Shown: positions 44,880 to 54,800 of the stretch, piece after piece | Position numbering within the stretch: the first letter of the stretch is position 1 | Layout: each line of letters opens with the position of its first letter | NCBI RefSeq assembly: GCF_015209595.1 | Contig: NZ_JADEYS010000006.1 | Location: 124,001-188,000, forward strand | DNA from: Pontibacterium sinense | GTDB taxonomy: Bacteria; Pseudomonadota; Gammaproteobacteria; Pseudomonadales; Balneatricaceae | Length of the DNA stretch: 64,000 nt | Direction of reading: 5' to 3' | Translations under genes and position numbers: made by a program | The notes under the pieces: generated by a model | What the model was told of the DNA's origin: nothing | The model's database searches: none | What the model saw: only the letters and a program-made list of their open reading frames with translations

Positions 44880-45102
44880 GAGGTACGAAAGTCCGATTCA
44901 GGGTGCTGGATCTCCCACCTGTCAGGGGTGGAAGTGTCCGGTTACTATGAGGGCTTTTATGTTACATTAGCTGCCGCTCGGACTTAACAACAATCAGCAC
45001 TGAAATTGTGGGTATTGGTCGTATTTGTGGCTTTCCCTGTATCGATTCCAGATCTGTATGGGATGTTTGTCCGGGTTAATGTTGTTTGTCGGTCAACCGA
45101 TT

Positions 45103-45115
45103 GCCGCTTAGCGGC
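45103..45115 (+). terminator. short hairpin with T-rich tail before sohB
   Basis: GCCGC-TTA-GCGGC followed by TTATTTTG, about 38 nt before the sohB start. It looks terminator-like, but no (+) gene lies directly upstream, so it may be a leader hairpin. Confidence 0.35.
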
Positions 45116-45153
45116 TTATTTTGATACTACATGTCTGCGGAGAAAACGCTGTG

Positions 45154-46212
45154 ATGGAATTTTTGAGTGACTATGGTCTGTTTTTGGCCAAGTCCGTCAC
45201 TATTGTGCTGGCAATCATTACCGTTGTCGGCGGTATTGCGGCCATTGCGTCTCGAGGCCGGAAAACCGGTGATCATGGCACAGTAGAAATCACTCATCTC
45301 AATGAAGAGCTGGAAGAGATGAAGCAGCAGCTGGAAGAGGCCGTTCTGGACAGGGATGAGCTGAAAGCGCTGATAAAAGAAGAAAAGAAGAAAGAGAAGG
45401 CTGAACGTAAAGCCCGGAAGAAGCAGAAGCCAGCTGCAGATGAGCCACGTCGCAAGCGTGTATATGTGCTCGATTTTGATGGTGACATCCGAGCGTCTGA
45501 TGTGGAGCCGATGCGCGAAGAAATTTCCGCCGTACTGACGTTAGCTGAGCCGGAAGATGAAGTGGTTGTTCGTCTGGAAAGCGGTGGCGGCATGGTGCAT
45601 TCCTATGGTTTGGCATCGTCACAGCTGGAGCGAATTAAACGTAAGCAGATACCGCTCACTATCTGTGTAGATCAGGTGGCTGCAAGTGGCGGTTATATGA
45701 TGGCTTGTTTAGGTGATCGTGTATTAGCCGCACCGTTTGCCATCGTCGGGTCTATCGGGGTGATTGCTCAGTTGCCTAACTTCCATCGTTTGCTGAAGAA
45801 AAACGATATCGATTACGAAGTGTTAACGGCAGGCGAGTACAAGCGAACCCTGACGATGTTTGGTCAGAATACCGATAAGGGTCGACAAAAGTTCCTCGAA
45901 GAACTGGAAGATACCCATGAGTTGTTTAAAGAGTTTGTGTCTGAATATCGTCCAAGCGTAGATATCGACAAAGTCGCAACCGGTGAAGTGTGGTTCGGTA
46001 AACGCGCTATTGATGCCAACCTTGTCGATGAATTGATCACTTCTGATGAGTATCTGACCGAAGCGTGTGAAAACGCAGACGTGTATGTTGTTCGATATGA
46101 GGAGAAAAAGAGCCTGCAGGATAAGCTTTCGTCCTTTGCTGTGGACTCTGGTGATGGAATTTTAACCAAGTGGTATAACCGTTTGGCTAAAAACCGTTTT
46201 ATTTCTCTTTAA
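45154..46212 (+). CDS. sohB: inner-membrane S49 protease SohB
   Basis: A 352-residue membrane serine protease. An N-terminal TM (about 8-33) is followed by a charged coiled coil (45-100) and the S49 domain. The catalytic dyad is Ser178 (QVAASGGYMMA) and Lys230 (AGEYKRTLT), the positions used in E. coli SohB. ATG 45154 starts MEFLSDYGLFLAK, matching E. coli; GGAG is 11 nt upstream. Substrates are poorly known. Confidence 0.94.
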   Translation: MEFLSDYGLFLAKSVTIVLAIITVVGGIAAIASRGRKTGDHGTVEITHLNEELEEMKQQLEEAVLDRDELKALIKEEKKKEKAERKARKKQKPAADEPRRKRVYVLDFDGDIRASDVEPMREEISAVLTLAEPEDEVVVRLESGGGMVHSYGLASSQLERIKRKQIPLTICVDQVAASGGYMMACLGDRVLAAPFAIVGSIGVIAQLPNFHRLLKKNDIDYEVLTAGEYKRTLTMFGQNTDKGRQKFLEELEDTHELFKEFVSEYRPSVDIDKVATGEVWFGKRAIDANLVDELITSDEYLTEACENADVYVVRYEEKKSLQDKLSSFAVDSGDGILTKWYNRLAKNRFISL

Positions 46213-46252
46213 AACAAGAATTAAAACTTGATATGTGGCGGGCCTTAGACGC

Positions 46253-46258
46253 TATAAT
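46253..46258 (+). promoter_or_regulatory. -10 element of the psrA promoter
   Basis: A perfect TATAAT lies 42 nt before the psrA start. The best -35 is TTGATA at 46228, but at 19 bp spacing, so the -35 assignment is weak. Confidence 0.45.
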
Positions 46259-46276
46259 GATATGCATGTTTAGTTT

Positions 46277-46290
46277 CAAACGCAGGTTCG
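46277..46290 (+). promoter_or_regulatory. PsrA-type operator in the psrA leader
   Basis: CAAAC-GCAG-GTTCG matches the PsrA consensus (G/C)AAAC-N2-4-GTTT(G/C) with one change. It lies between the -10 element and the ATG, the right place for autorepression, which is established for Pseudomonas PsrA. Confidence 0.5.
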
Positions 46291-46299
46291 GGAGTTAGG

Positions 46300-46959
46300 A
46301 TGCCGCATCTGGATACATCTCAGAGCATTGTTCGGGCTGCAGAAGTGCTTTTTGCAGAGAACGGTTTCGCCGAAACTACAGTTCGTCAGATCACCGCTAA
46401 GGCGGGGGTCAATCTGGCTGCTGTAAACTATCATTTCGGCTCAAAAAAAGGACTTGTACAGGCAGTAGCAGAGAAGTTTCTCGTTCCGTTGTGTGATCAC
46501 GTTGAGCACGCGCTGGCTGAGCGGCTTACCGCCAGTGAGTTTCGCGTCACGCTTGAAGAGTCGCTGGAAATATTGATGCGCTCTCTTCTTGTCGTCAATC
46601 GTGACAATGATCAGGCGCTTGCAGTATTTATGCGTTTGCTGGATCTTGCGTATATGAAGAATCAGGAAGATTTGCGAGGCTTCCTGGTTGAGCGTTACGG
46701 TCAGCGTTTTCAGGGCTTGATACGTATCGTGCGCGAAGATGCGGCTCCAATGGAGGATGATGAGTTCTTCTGGCGTCTGCATTTCTTGCTGGGTTCAATT
46801 ACGTTTACTCTGTCTAACTATCAGACCATTAGTGCACTGGAGAAACGAGAGTTTCACCGTGATGATGCGGCGGTAGAAGAGGTGTTACATCGTATGATTC
46901 CTGTGTTGGCAGCAGGATTTCAGGCGCGAGCAGATAAAACCTTTTTCTGTCGTATCTAA
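46300..46959 (+). CDS. psrA: TetR-family regulator PsrA
   Basis: A 219-residue TetR-type protein. The N-terminus FAENGFAETTVRQITAKAG and the LAAVNYHFGSKK recognition helix closely match Pseudomonas PsrA, as does FWRLHFLLG in the ligand domain. PsrA responds to long-chain fatty acids, represses itself and beta-oxidation genes, and activates rpoS in Pseudomonas. As in Pseudomonas, nagZ is downstream; here an L,D-transpeptidase gene is inserted between. Ribosome site GGAG precedes the ATG. Confidence 0.88.
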   Translation: MPHLDTSQSIVRAAEVLFAENGFAETTVRQITAKAGVNLAAVNYHFGSKKGLVQAVAEKFLVPLCDHVEHALAERLTASEFRVTLEESLEILMRSLLVVNRDNDQALAVFMRLLDLAYMKNQEDLRGFLVERYGQRFQGLIRIVREDAAPMEDDEFFWRLHFLLGSITFTLSNYQTISALEKREFHRDDAAVEEVLHRMIPVLAAGFQARADKTFFCRI

Positions 46960-47441
46960 TGGCTCCTCACCTACACATATCTATAAACCGGCAGTTGCTT
47001 ACTTTGATCGATGATCAGGGTCGGCAATGCCGGTTTTCTATTTCTACTGCCACCAACGGCGCTGGCGAGCAAAAGAATAGTGGCTGTACGCCACGCGGTT
47101 TGCACTATATTCGTGCTTGTATCGGTGGTGGGCAGGCGATCAATAGTGTTTTTGTTGGGCGGCGTTTTACCGGTGAAATATATTCTGAGGCGTTAGCCGA
47201 GCGTTTCCCTATGCGTGATTGGATTCTGACACGCATACTCTGGCTGAGTGGTTTGGAGCCGGGGAAAAATCGATTGGGTAGTGTCGATACGATGCAGCGC
47301 TATGTCTATATACATGGCACGCCGGATACCGAGCCTATGGGGGTGCCTGCATCACATGGTTGTATCCGAATGCGAAACGCTGAGTTGATTGAGTTGTTTG
47401 ATAAAGTGCCTGTTGGCACCCGTGTTGTAATAGAAGAGTGA
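46959..47441 (+). CDS. L,D-transpeptidase (YkuD) domain protein without signal peptide
   Basis: A 160-residue protein that is almost only a YkuD catalytic domain. The active site is HGTPDTEPMGVPASHGCIRM, with the nucleophilic Cys in SHGCIRMRN. Its ATG overlaps the psrA stop (TAATG), and nagZ follows 3 nt later, so the three are translationally coupled. L,D-transpeptidases normally work in the periplasm, but no signal peptide or TM segment precedes the domain and no better upstream start exists within psrA. A cytoplasmic role near NagZ in muropeptide recycling is an inference. Confidence 0.85.
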   Translation: MAPHLHISINRQLLTLIDDQGRQCRFSISTATNGAGEQKNSGCTPRGLHYIRACIGGGQAINSVFVGRRFTGEIYSEALAERFPMRDWILTRILWLSGLEPGKNRLGSVDTMQRYVYIHGTPDTEPMGVPASHGCIRMRNAELIELFDKVPVGTRVVIEE

Positions 47442-47444
47442 TCT

Positions 47445-48461
47445 ATGGGGCAGGGAACTTTATTTATTGATATTGATGGCACCGAGTTGTCGGATGCTGA
47501 TTGTCGTTTGCTCGAAAACCCGCATGTGGGTGGTGTGATTTTATTCGGTCGAAACACTTTGCAGTCTGAGCAAACGGCCCGGTTATCGAAGTCTATTCAC
47601 GCGGTGCGTGATGATCTGATCGTCAGTATTGATCAGGAGGGTGGGCGTGTGCAGCGCTTGCGCGAAGGTGTTACTCGTCTGCCTCCCATGGCTGCGCTGG
47701 GTCGGGTGTTTCAACGTGACGAAAATGAGGCGCTGAATAATGCGCGAGAAGTTGGCTATCTCATGGCTGCTGAGTTGCGGCTATTAGATATTGATGTCAG
47801 TTTTGCGCCTGTGCTGGATGTAGATTACGGCCGCAATAGCGTGATTGGCGATCGGGCGTTTGCGTGTGATGCGCAGCAGATATCTGCGCTGGCGGCGGCT
47901 TTTGTTGCCGGGATGCGCGAAGCGGGTATGGCTGCCACAGGAAAGCACTTTCCGGGGCACGGATGGGCGGATGCCGATACGCATCATAAAGATGCCTTGG
48001 ATGCTCGGTCTTTTGATGAAATCTGGCAGCAGGATCTTGTTCCGTTTCGGGAGCTGGTGGCTGCGGGTATGGAGGGTATTATGCCGGCGCATGTGCTCTA
48101 TCCTGCGTGTTCAGATATGCCGGCCGGTTTTTCAGATTTCTGGTTGCGGCAAGTGCTGCGCGAAAAATTGGGGTTTGACGGTGTGATTTTTAGTGATGAT
48201 CTGTCGATGAAGGCTGCACATACCGCGGGTGGGTATCGTCATCGGGCGGAAGCTGCGCTGAACGCAGGTTGTAATGTGCTGTTGCCGTGCAATAACCGTG
48301 AAGGGGCTTTGGAGGTGTTGGCATATCTTGAGGATCATTCTTGCACCCCGGTTTCGTCATTGACGCGGATGCGAGGTGGGCGGTTTACGGCTGATGTTGA
48401 TCGTATGAAGCGCGGTGTTGAGTTGTGTCAATTGCTCTGGTCGGAGGTTGAGCGTGGCTGA
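47445..48461 (+). CDS. nagZ: beta-N-acetylglucosaminidase NagZ
   Basis: A 338-residue GH3 enzyme of the cytoplasm that removes GlcNAc from GlcNAc-anhydroMurNAc muropeptides in peptidoglycan recycling. The loop GKHFPGHG is followed by the acid/base Asp178-His180 pair (ADADTHH), and the nucleophile Asp251 is in FSDDLSMK. Length fits NagZ (341 in E. coli). The product influences AmpC beta-lactamase induction where AmpR is present. The stop overlaps the next start (GTGGCTGA). Confidence 0.95.
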   Translation: MGQGTLFIDIDGTELSDADCRLLENPHVGGVILFGRNTLQSEQTARLSKSIHAVRDDLIVSIDQEGGRVQRLREGVTRLPPMAALGRVFQRDENEALNNAREVGYLMAAELRLLDIDVSFAPVLDVDYGRNSVIGDRAFACDAQQISALAAAFVAGMREAGMAATGKHFPGHGWADADTHHKDALDARSFDEIWQQDLVPFRELVAAGMEGIMPAHVLYPACSDMPAGFSDFWLRQVLREKLGFDGVIFSDDLSMKAAHTAGGYRHRAEAALNAGCNVLLPCNNREGALEVLAYLEDHSCTPVSSLTRMRGGRFTADVDRMKRGVELCQLLWSEVERG

Positions 48462-49572
48462 CTGGTTGTCGGATTGGGTTGCGGCGCTTGATTGGGTTGA
48501 TCCGCAATTTGCCTGGAGCGTTGTGCTGGCTCTGGTGTTGGGTTTAACGCTGATTGCACACGTTATTGTCGGGTGGTTGTTATCCCGTTTAAGTCTGCAG
48601 GCCGCCAAAACTGATTTGCTGTGGGATGATGCGGTGGTCGCTGCTGCACGAGCGCCGGTGATGTTGCTTGTTTGGGTGATGGGGGTTGTCACGGGCTTGC
48701 AGATTGCGGTGAGTAACGGTGGTCTTGTTCTGCCTGAGTCTGTATCTACAGTCCGTAAGCTAATGTTGATTGTGGCGCTTAGCTGGTTTGTTGTGCGTTT
48801 TATTGGTCGCATTGAGTTGGTGTTGATGCAGGCCGGTGCTAAGCGTAAGGCGATGGATGTGACAACGGTGCGCGCATTGGGGCGGCTGTTGCGGTTGGCG
48901 GTTTTGGTTCTGGCGGTGTTGATCGTATTGCAGAACCTTGGGATCAGCGTGTCTGGTATTCTGGCCTTTGGCGGCATCGGTGGTCTGGCTGTTGGTTTTG
49001 CAGCGAAGGATCTATTGGCAAATTTCTTTGGTGGTTTGATGATTTATCTGGATCGACCATTCAAAGTGGGGGACTGGATTCGCTCGCCCGATCAGGAGAT
49101 AGAGGGGGTGGTGGAAGATATCGGTTGGCGTCAGACGCGTATCCGTACCTTTAGCAAGCGCCCGCTTTATGTGCCTAATGCTACGTTTGCGAATATCTCA
49201 GTGGAAAACCCGTCGCGTATGACCAATCGTCGAATCTATGAATATATAGGTGTGCGTTATGGTGATGCTCAGCGGGTGCAGTTGATTATCGAGAATGTAA
49301 GGCAGATGTTGCAGGATCACCCTGATATTGATACCAATCAGACGCTGATCGTTAATCTGGACCGTTTTGGGCCATCGTCGCTGGATTTCTTTATCTACAC
49401 GTTTACCAAGACGACTGACTGGGTTGCGTATCATGGTATTAAGCAAGATGTGATGATGAAGGTGATGGGTATTGTTGAGCAGGAGGGGGCTGAGTTTGCG
49501 TTCCCTACAACGACGCTGCATATTGCTGAGTTGCCGCCGGATGGTGTGTGCGGGCAGCTGTCAGAGCGCTAA
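48454..49572 (+). CDS. MscS-family mechanosensitive ion channel
   Basis: A 372-residue inner-membrane channel. Four to five TM segments (about 18-40, 60-80, 95-115, 135-155) lead to the MscS core: the pore-lining FGGIGGLAVGFAAKDLLANF and the beta domain PFKVGDWIRSP, ending with a periplasmic-side-to-cytoplasm cage. GTG 48454 is chosen: GGAGG lies six bases upstream and it overlaps the nagZ stop by 8 nt. It releases solutes during hypo-osmotic shock, useful with osmolyte-rich marine cells. Closest in shape to the YnaI/MscM-like subgroup. Confidence 0.9.
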   Translation: MADWLSDWVAALDWVDPQFAWSVVLALVLGLTLIAHVIVGWLLSRLSLQAAKTDLLWDDAVVAAARAPVMLLVWVMGVVTGLQIAVSNGGLVLPESVSTVRKLMLIVALSWFVVRFIGRIELVLMQAGAKRKAMDVTTVRALGRLLRLAVLVLAVLIVLQNLGISVSGILAFGGIGGLAVGFAAKDLLANFFGGLMIYLDRPFKVGDWIRSPDQEIEGVVEDIGWRQTRIRTFSKRPLYVPNATFANISVENPSRMTNRRIYEYIGVRYGDAQRVQLIIENVRQMLQDHPDIDTNQTLIVNLDRFGPSSLDFFIYTFTKTTDWVAYHGIKQDVMMKVMGIVEQEGAEFAFPTTTLHIAELPPDGVCGQLSER

Positions 49573-49609
49573 ATTGAAATCAGTTTTCAGCTAAGTAAGG
49601 TAAGAGAGT

Positions 49610-50554
49610 ATGAATTTTGAGCAGGTTAGGGATGAGCTAAAGCAAGCCTCCAGTTCTATCGCCCTACTTGAGCAAGAGCTGAGTATTCTCTTCACCGCAT
49701 TGCCAGATCCAATTTTCATCATTGATGTTAATGGGTGTTATCTGGAAGTGCTTGCGGGTAACTCGAGAGAGCTTTACCTGGATAGTAATTATTTGCGCGG
49801 TAAATGCATAAAGGATTTGTTTAGCCCGGAGCTTGGTGAAAGCTTCATGTCTGCAATCCATCAGGCGCTTGAGTCAAAGAAGCTGACGCTGATCGAGTAT
49901 GAAATCTCATCAGATGATTTCCTGCAATCTCATACTACCAGCAGTAATTGGTTTCAAGGCCGAATAGTACCGCTAAAGACCAATAACAAAGCCGACAGGT
50001 TGGTCGCTTGGGTTGCCGTTAACATTACTGATAGGAAGCAACTTGAGCATCAGTTGAAAGAGTTATCTCAAAGAGATGCTTTGACGGGATTGCTAAATCG
50101 TAGATACCTCCAGGAAGACGTTACCAAAAGGATTGCAGCATATAAACGGTATAAAAACAGCTTTTCGCTGGCCTTTCTGGATATTGACTATTTCAAAAAC
50201 ATCAATGATACATTCGGGCATGATACTGGTGATTATGTGCTAAAAGAATTGTCGCTAGTGGTTGATAAAGAAAAGCGGGAATCCGATGTGTTTGCGCGCT
50301 TTGGTGGCGAAGAGTTCATACTGGTTTTTCCTGATACTTCCCAAAATGCCGCAGCTGTTTTTTTGGAGAGGTTGCGCGCGCTTATTGAGCGTTTGAGTTT
50401 TGAGACTCCTACCGGGGAAGTAACGTTTACTGTCTCTATGGGGTTAACTGAAATTATGGAGTTGGATGGAGACTTTGATTCCATAGTTAAAAGAGCTGAC
50501 AAGGCTTTATACGAGGCGAAGAATCAGGGTCGGAATCGGCTTGTCATTGCTTAG
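49610..50554 (+). CDS. PAS-GGDEF diguanylate cyclase
   Basis: A 314-residue cytoplasmic protein. A PAS domain (about 22-145, LPDPIFIIDVNG ... VNITDRKQLE) is joined to a GGDEF domain. The active site is GGEEF at 232-236 and an RESD inhibitory I-site is at 223-226, so the enzyme should be active and product-inhibited, unlike the cyclase at 5723-6697. It starts 37 nt after the channel gene and may share its message. The PAS ligand is unknown. Confidence 0.92.
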   Translation: MNFEQVRDELKQASSSIALLEQELSILFTALPDPIFIIDVNGCYLEVLAGNSRELYLDSNYLRGKCIKDLFSPELGESFMSAIHQALESKKLTLIEYEISSDDFLQSHTTSSNWFQGRIVPLKTNNKADRLVAWVAVNITDRKQLEHQLKELSQRDALTGLLNRRYLQEDVTKRIAAYKRYKNSFSLAFLDIDYFKNINDTFGHDTGDYVLKELSLVVDKEKRESDVFARFGGEEFILVFPDTSQNAAAVFLERLRALIERLSFETPTGEVTFTVSMGLTEIMELDGDFDSIVKRADKALYEAKNQGRNRLVIA

Positions 50555-50679
50555 GGGGGGGGCTGCGAACAAGTTCGAGGCATTTCTGCGGGTGATAGGG
50601 CGGCTTTATGTGTGAAAGGCAGTGGAGTGATGAGTCCTTTTCGGGGTGTTTGACAAAGCAGGGAGCTGTTTTGGTGCCC

Positions 50680-50699
50680 GCCCTTCAGGGCTTTTATTT
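50680..50699 (+). terminator. weak terminator after PAS-GGDEF gene
   Basis: GCCC-TTCA-GGGC followed by TTTTATTT. The stem is only four to five pairs, but the U-rich tail is good. Confidence 0.4.
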
Positions 50700-50734
50700 C
50701 AGAACAGTCCTGCCTCTATGTTGGCAATTTACGT

Positions 50735-50752
50735 CCGGCAGGCGTCTGCCGG
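50735..50752. repeat. perfect hairpin CCGGCAG-GCGT-CTGCCGG
   Basis: A 7-bp GC-rich stem with a four-base loop and no U-tract. It stands alone between two terminators and resembles one unit of a dispersed REP-like palindrome, although no second copy is seen in the window. Confidence 0.35.
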
Positions 50753-50989
50753 GATCACGAGCATCGCCTTAATTGCTGTCTTGATCTAGATTTGCTCTGA
50801 AAACCGGTGTCGTTTTGGGCGTATGTGTTGGTTTCTTAGTATCGTCATTATTTAGATAGATAATGCACCTTAAGCTTGGGGCTGTATTTCTGCAGATTGT
50901 CTGCTTTTTGGCTTAAAGCACAGATTCAGAACGTCCCGCCAAAGCCTTTGCGCGGTATTCGATCTGTAAAAGTGCGTGCGTTTACACAT

Positions 50990-51020
50990 AAAAAACCCAG
51001 CCAAGTGGCCGGGTGCTTTT
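50990..51020 (-). terminator. terminator of the mfd-csiV transcript
   Basis: On the (-) strand ACCCGGCC-ACTT-GGCTGGGT forms an 8-bp stem with one G-U pair, followed by TTTTTTATG. Confidence 0.75.
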
Positions 51021-51082
51021 GCCTTCCTTCAATGCGCACGTCAGGTCAATGGCTTGATCTGCGAGATGCTTTTTATGACTGA

Positions 51083-51853
51083 TTAGCGCTCGGTGCTGCC
51101 GGTCGTTTTCACCGGTAACATCAAGACTAAAACGCCCATCAGAGGATGGTCAAGGTAATGCACTTCTTCAGAGCGCATACGTCGTCCCTGTTTCATATTG
51201 ATTGTCAGGAATTCAGGGACATTCAGGAAACTGGTGCTCAGCGGTGTGACTGTTGATAGTCCACTATCCTCGGTGGCAACGGAGCTGGTGCTTTGGGAGT
51301 TCTCTGTGCTGCTTGTCAGAGGTTGGTCGCCAGCATTTAGGAAGTCACGCAGCAGATTTGACTCGCTGTTAGAGAGTTTTCGGCTGTGGTAGAGATCAGG
51401 TTTGAAATGAAGATAGCGACCACGGTCAACGGTAATGTAGCCTTCTAACTCGTACATCCCATTGTCGAGAATCTGTCCTGCTCTAATGTGAATAGGGCGT
51501 GCTTTCTTCTGCTTTTCTACAGGTTGCAGCCATCCTGCGTGATATAGCACGCGGTAAGAGTGGTAGCGCGCAATTCGTTTCTTCTCGTCATTGAATAAAA
51601 GGGATGAAGTTGGCAGGAGTTCGTAGGCATCAAACGTAGAGTTGCTGTTATGCAGTGGTGGGCGCAATCGTATTGCGTTTCGCTGGTGATTAACATCCAG
51701 GCCTTGTGGCCAGAATTCGTCATCCAGTACGCTTGGGTCCTCGTTGGCAAATACGAGAACCTCTACTTGATACCAAGGGGTATCTTCAGCCGTTGCGGTC
51801 AGAGCAAAAGCAACTAAGCACAGGCTGGTGGCTATTTTCTGAAATATATTCAT
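51083..51853 (-). CDS. csiV: CsiV-family peptidoglycan-binding protein
   Basis: A 256-residue exported protein with signal peptide MNIFQKIATSLCLVAFALTA (cleavage near TAEA/EDT). WYQVEVLVFAN at the mature N-terminus and SEEVHYLDHPLMGVLVLM near the C-terminus are typical of the CsiV family (PF10972). In Vibrio, CsiV activates LpoA/PBP1a. A Ser/Thr-rich linker lies at about 180-205. Its ATG overlaps the mfd stop (ATGA), so the two are co-translated, an order conserved in Pseudomonas. Confidence 0.85.
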   Translation of the reverse strand: MNIFQKIATSLCLVAFALTATAEDTPWYQVEVLVFANEDPSVLDDEFWPQGLDVNHQRNAIRLRPPLHNSNSTFDAYELLPTSSLLFNDEKKRIARYHSYRVLYHAGWLQPVEKQKKARPIHIRAGQILDNGMYELEGYITVDRGRYLHFKPDLYHSRKLSNSESNLLRDFLNAGDQPLTSSTENSQSTSSVATEDSGLSTVTPLSTSFLNVPEFLTINMKQGRRMRSEEVHYLDHPLMGVLVLMLPVKTTGSTER

Positions 51854-54800
51854 GACTCTTTGACCGCCAATTCCTTCAGCAGTTTTTCAATTATTTGAAA
51901 GCGTTGTTCCGATTTTTCGCTGGATATTGAAAAACGAAGTCGGTCCGCGCCCTCAAGTTTATACTTTTGTGGTTGATTTTGAACCATTTTTACCAAAGTC
52001 AGTGGATCTACTTTAGGTTCAGAGCCAAACTCAATCCGGCCGCCTTTTTCATGAGCATCGATTTTTTCGATCTCCATGGCGTCGGCGGATAGCTTTAGTT
52101 TAGTCAGTCGCAGCAGATTTTGTGTGGCTTCCGGCAGAAGACCAAAGCGATCGATCATTTCTATCTGCAGCTCTTTGAGTGCTTTTTCGCTCTCCGCGTT
52201 AGATATGCGTTTGTACATTATCAGGCGGTTGTGGACATCTGGAAGATAGTCATCAGGGATCAATGCTGGTATGCGGAGGTTGATTTCGGCGCCGTGTTTT
52301 AGAGGCTGATCAAGGTTTGGTGTTTTGCCTTCCTTGATGGCGCTAACGGCTTGTTCGAGCATCTCCATAAAGAGTGTGAAGCCAACGGTTTGCATCTGGC
52401 CGCTCTGATCTTCACCTAAAAGTTCACCCGCACCCCTTATTTCCAGGTCATGAGTCGCCAGTGTGAAGCCTGCGCCGAGGTCGTCAGCAGAGGCGATGGC
52501 TTCCAGTCGCTTGGTTGCGTCGGTAGTGATGGCTTTTGGATGTGGTGTCAGCAAATAGGCGTAGGCTTGGTGATGTGAGCGGCCTACGCGTCCACGCAGC
52601 TGGTGCAGTTGAGCCAGGCCAAATTTATCTGCACGGTCGATGATGATCGTATTGGCATTAGGTACATCGATGCCGGTTTCGATAATGGTGGTGCAGACAA
52701 GTACGTTGTGGCGCTTATGGTAGAAGTCAGACATGACCTGTTCCAGTTCGCGTTCGCGCATCTGGCCGTGTCCAATGCCGATGCGCGCCTCTGGAATCAT
52801 CTCTGCCAGTTCTGCTGCGGTTTTCTCAATGGACTTTACTTCGTTGTGTAAGTAGTACACCTGGCCGCCACGCAGCAGTTCTCGGAGTATGGCCTCTTTC
52901 ACTGTGGCCGGGTCGTTCTGGCTGACAAAGGTTTTGACCGAAAGGCGGCGGGCGGGCGGTGTCGCGATAATTGAAAGGTCGCGGATGCCGGACATGGCCA
53001 TGTTCAGCGTGCGTGGAATGGGGGTAGCTGTCAGGGTCAATATGTCGACTTCCGAACGCAGTGATTTAAGGCGCTCTTTTTGCTGTACACCAAAGCGGTG
53101 TTCCTCATCAATGATGAGCAGTCCGAGGTTCTTGAACTTGATGTCACCTTGAATCAGCTTGTGGGTGCCGACGATAATATCGGCTTGACCGTTTTCCAGT
53201 TTATCAATGATGGCGCTCTGCTGTTTGCCGGTGCGGAAGCGTGAGATGAGCTCTACGTTTACAGGCCAATCGGCAAAGCGATCTGCGAAGTTCTGATAGT
53301 GTTGTTGGGCCAATAGGGTGGTTGGAACCAGAATGGCGACCTGTTTTCCGCTCTGGCAGGCCATGAAGGCTGCGCGCATGGCAACTTCTGTCTTCCCGAA
53401 GCCTACATCGCCGCACACAAGCCGATCCATTGGCTGCGGTGAGGTCATATCTCTGATCACCGCGTCAATTGCGTTAGCCTGATCGGGGGTCTCCTCGAAA
53501 GGGAAGGTGGCTGAAAAGTGCCGATAGTCCTGATCGGGATTGCTGAAGCTGAAGCCTTTGCGCGCCGCGCGGCGTGCGTAAATATCCAGTAACTCGGCTG
53601 CGGCGTCTCGTGCTTTTTCAGCCGCTTTCTGTTTGGCCTTGCTCCACTGTTCTGCACCCAGCTTGTGGAGTGGGGCAAATTCTTCGCTAGCGCCCGTATA
53701 GCGGCTGATCAAATGGAGTGATGAGACCGGCACATACAGCTTGGCATTGTTTAGATATTCCAGCGTCAGGAACTCATTGGTCTGGCCTTCCAGGGAGATT
53801 GTCTGGAGTCCTTGGTAGCGGCCGACACCGTGATCAAGATGTACAACGGGTGCGCCGAGATTGAGTTCAGACAGGTTTTTGACGACCTGGTCGGCTTGTT
53901 CTTTTTCGCGAGAGCGGCGGCGGCGTTGAAATACCTGGCGGCCAAAGAGCTGAGTTTCGGTGATGAGATGCGCTTGTCCCGGTAGGGAGAGCCCGCGATC
54001 CAATGGCACGGTGGTGATGGCTATTTCGGCATCACCATCGACAAAGTCTTGCCAGCTGTTGAGGAGCGTGGGTTTTAGATTAATGCGATCAAGTAGCTCT
54101 AAAAGTGCTTCACGACGACCGGCAGACTCGGCACAAAACAGAACGGGTCCGTCGCGCTCCATGAGAAAATCTTCCAATGCGGTGAGCGGTCGAGTTGCCT
54201 GTGCGTCGACGGGTAATTCGGGAGGCTCGGTGCATGCTAGGTTGGTTCGTCCGGCCTTGTCTTCAAGACTGTTGTGAGTGACGTGCATGCGGCCATATTG
54301 CTTCAATTGGCCAAAGAGCTGGTCGCTGCTTAAGAACAGTTCTTCAGGACCCATGATTGGGTGGGTAATGTCATAGCGTCGTTGTTCATAGCGAGCTTGG
54401 GCGTCCTCCCAGAATTGGCTGCCCGCATTTTCAAGGCCTGGGTCGACGATGATTTGTGTGTCTTTTGGTAGGTAGTCAAACAGTGTGTTGGTCGTTTCAA
54501 AAAACAGCGGTTGATAATACTCAATTCCGGGCGGGGTCAGGCCATTGCTGACATCCTGATAGATAGGGCACGCGCGGTAGTCAACGTCAAATAGTTCACG
54601 CCAGCGTTGTTTGAAGCCTTTAATGGCTGTGTCATCAAATGGAAACTCTTTAGCTGGAAGTAGGCGGACCTGCGTAATTTGGTCGATCGAGCGCTGAGTA
54701 TCAGGGTCGAATGTACGTAGGGTTTCAATTTCATCGTCGAACAGTTCGATGCGGTAGGGTGCGTTGCTGCCCATTGGATAGATATCAACTATCGATCCCC

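Larger units (their letters stand above)
50555..51082. other. intergenic region, 528 nt
   Basis: Lies between the (+) cyclase and (-) csiV genes, so both transcripts end here. It holds a small GCCC-TTCA-GGGC hairpin with a TTTTATTT tail (50680-50699, probable cyclase terminator), a perfect 7-bp stem (50735-50752) and the csiV terminator (50990-51020). A 68-codon frame at 50876-51082 runs through the terminator and is not believed. Confidence 0.5.

Noticed and set aside
50876-51082. 68-codon frame before csiV
   Set aside because: It runs through the csiV terminator, has no ribosome site, and the product looks random.
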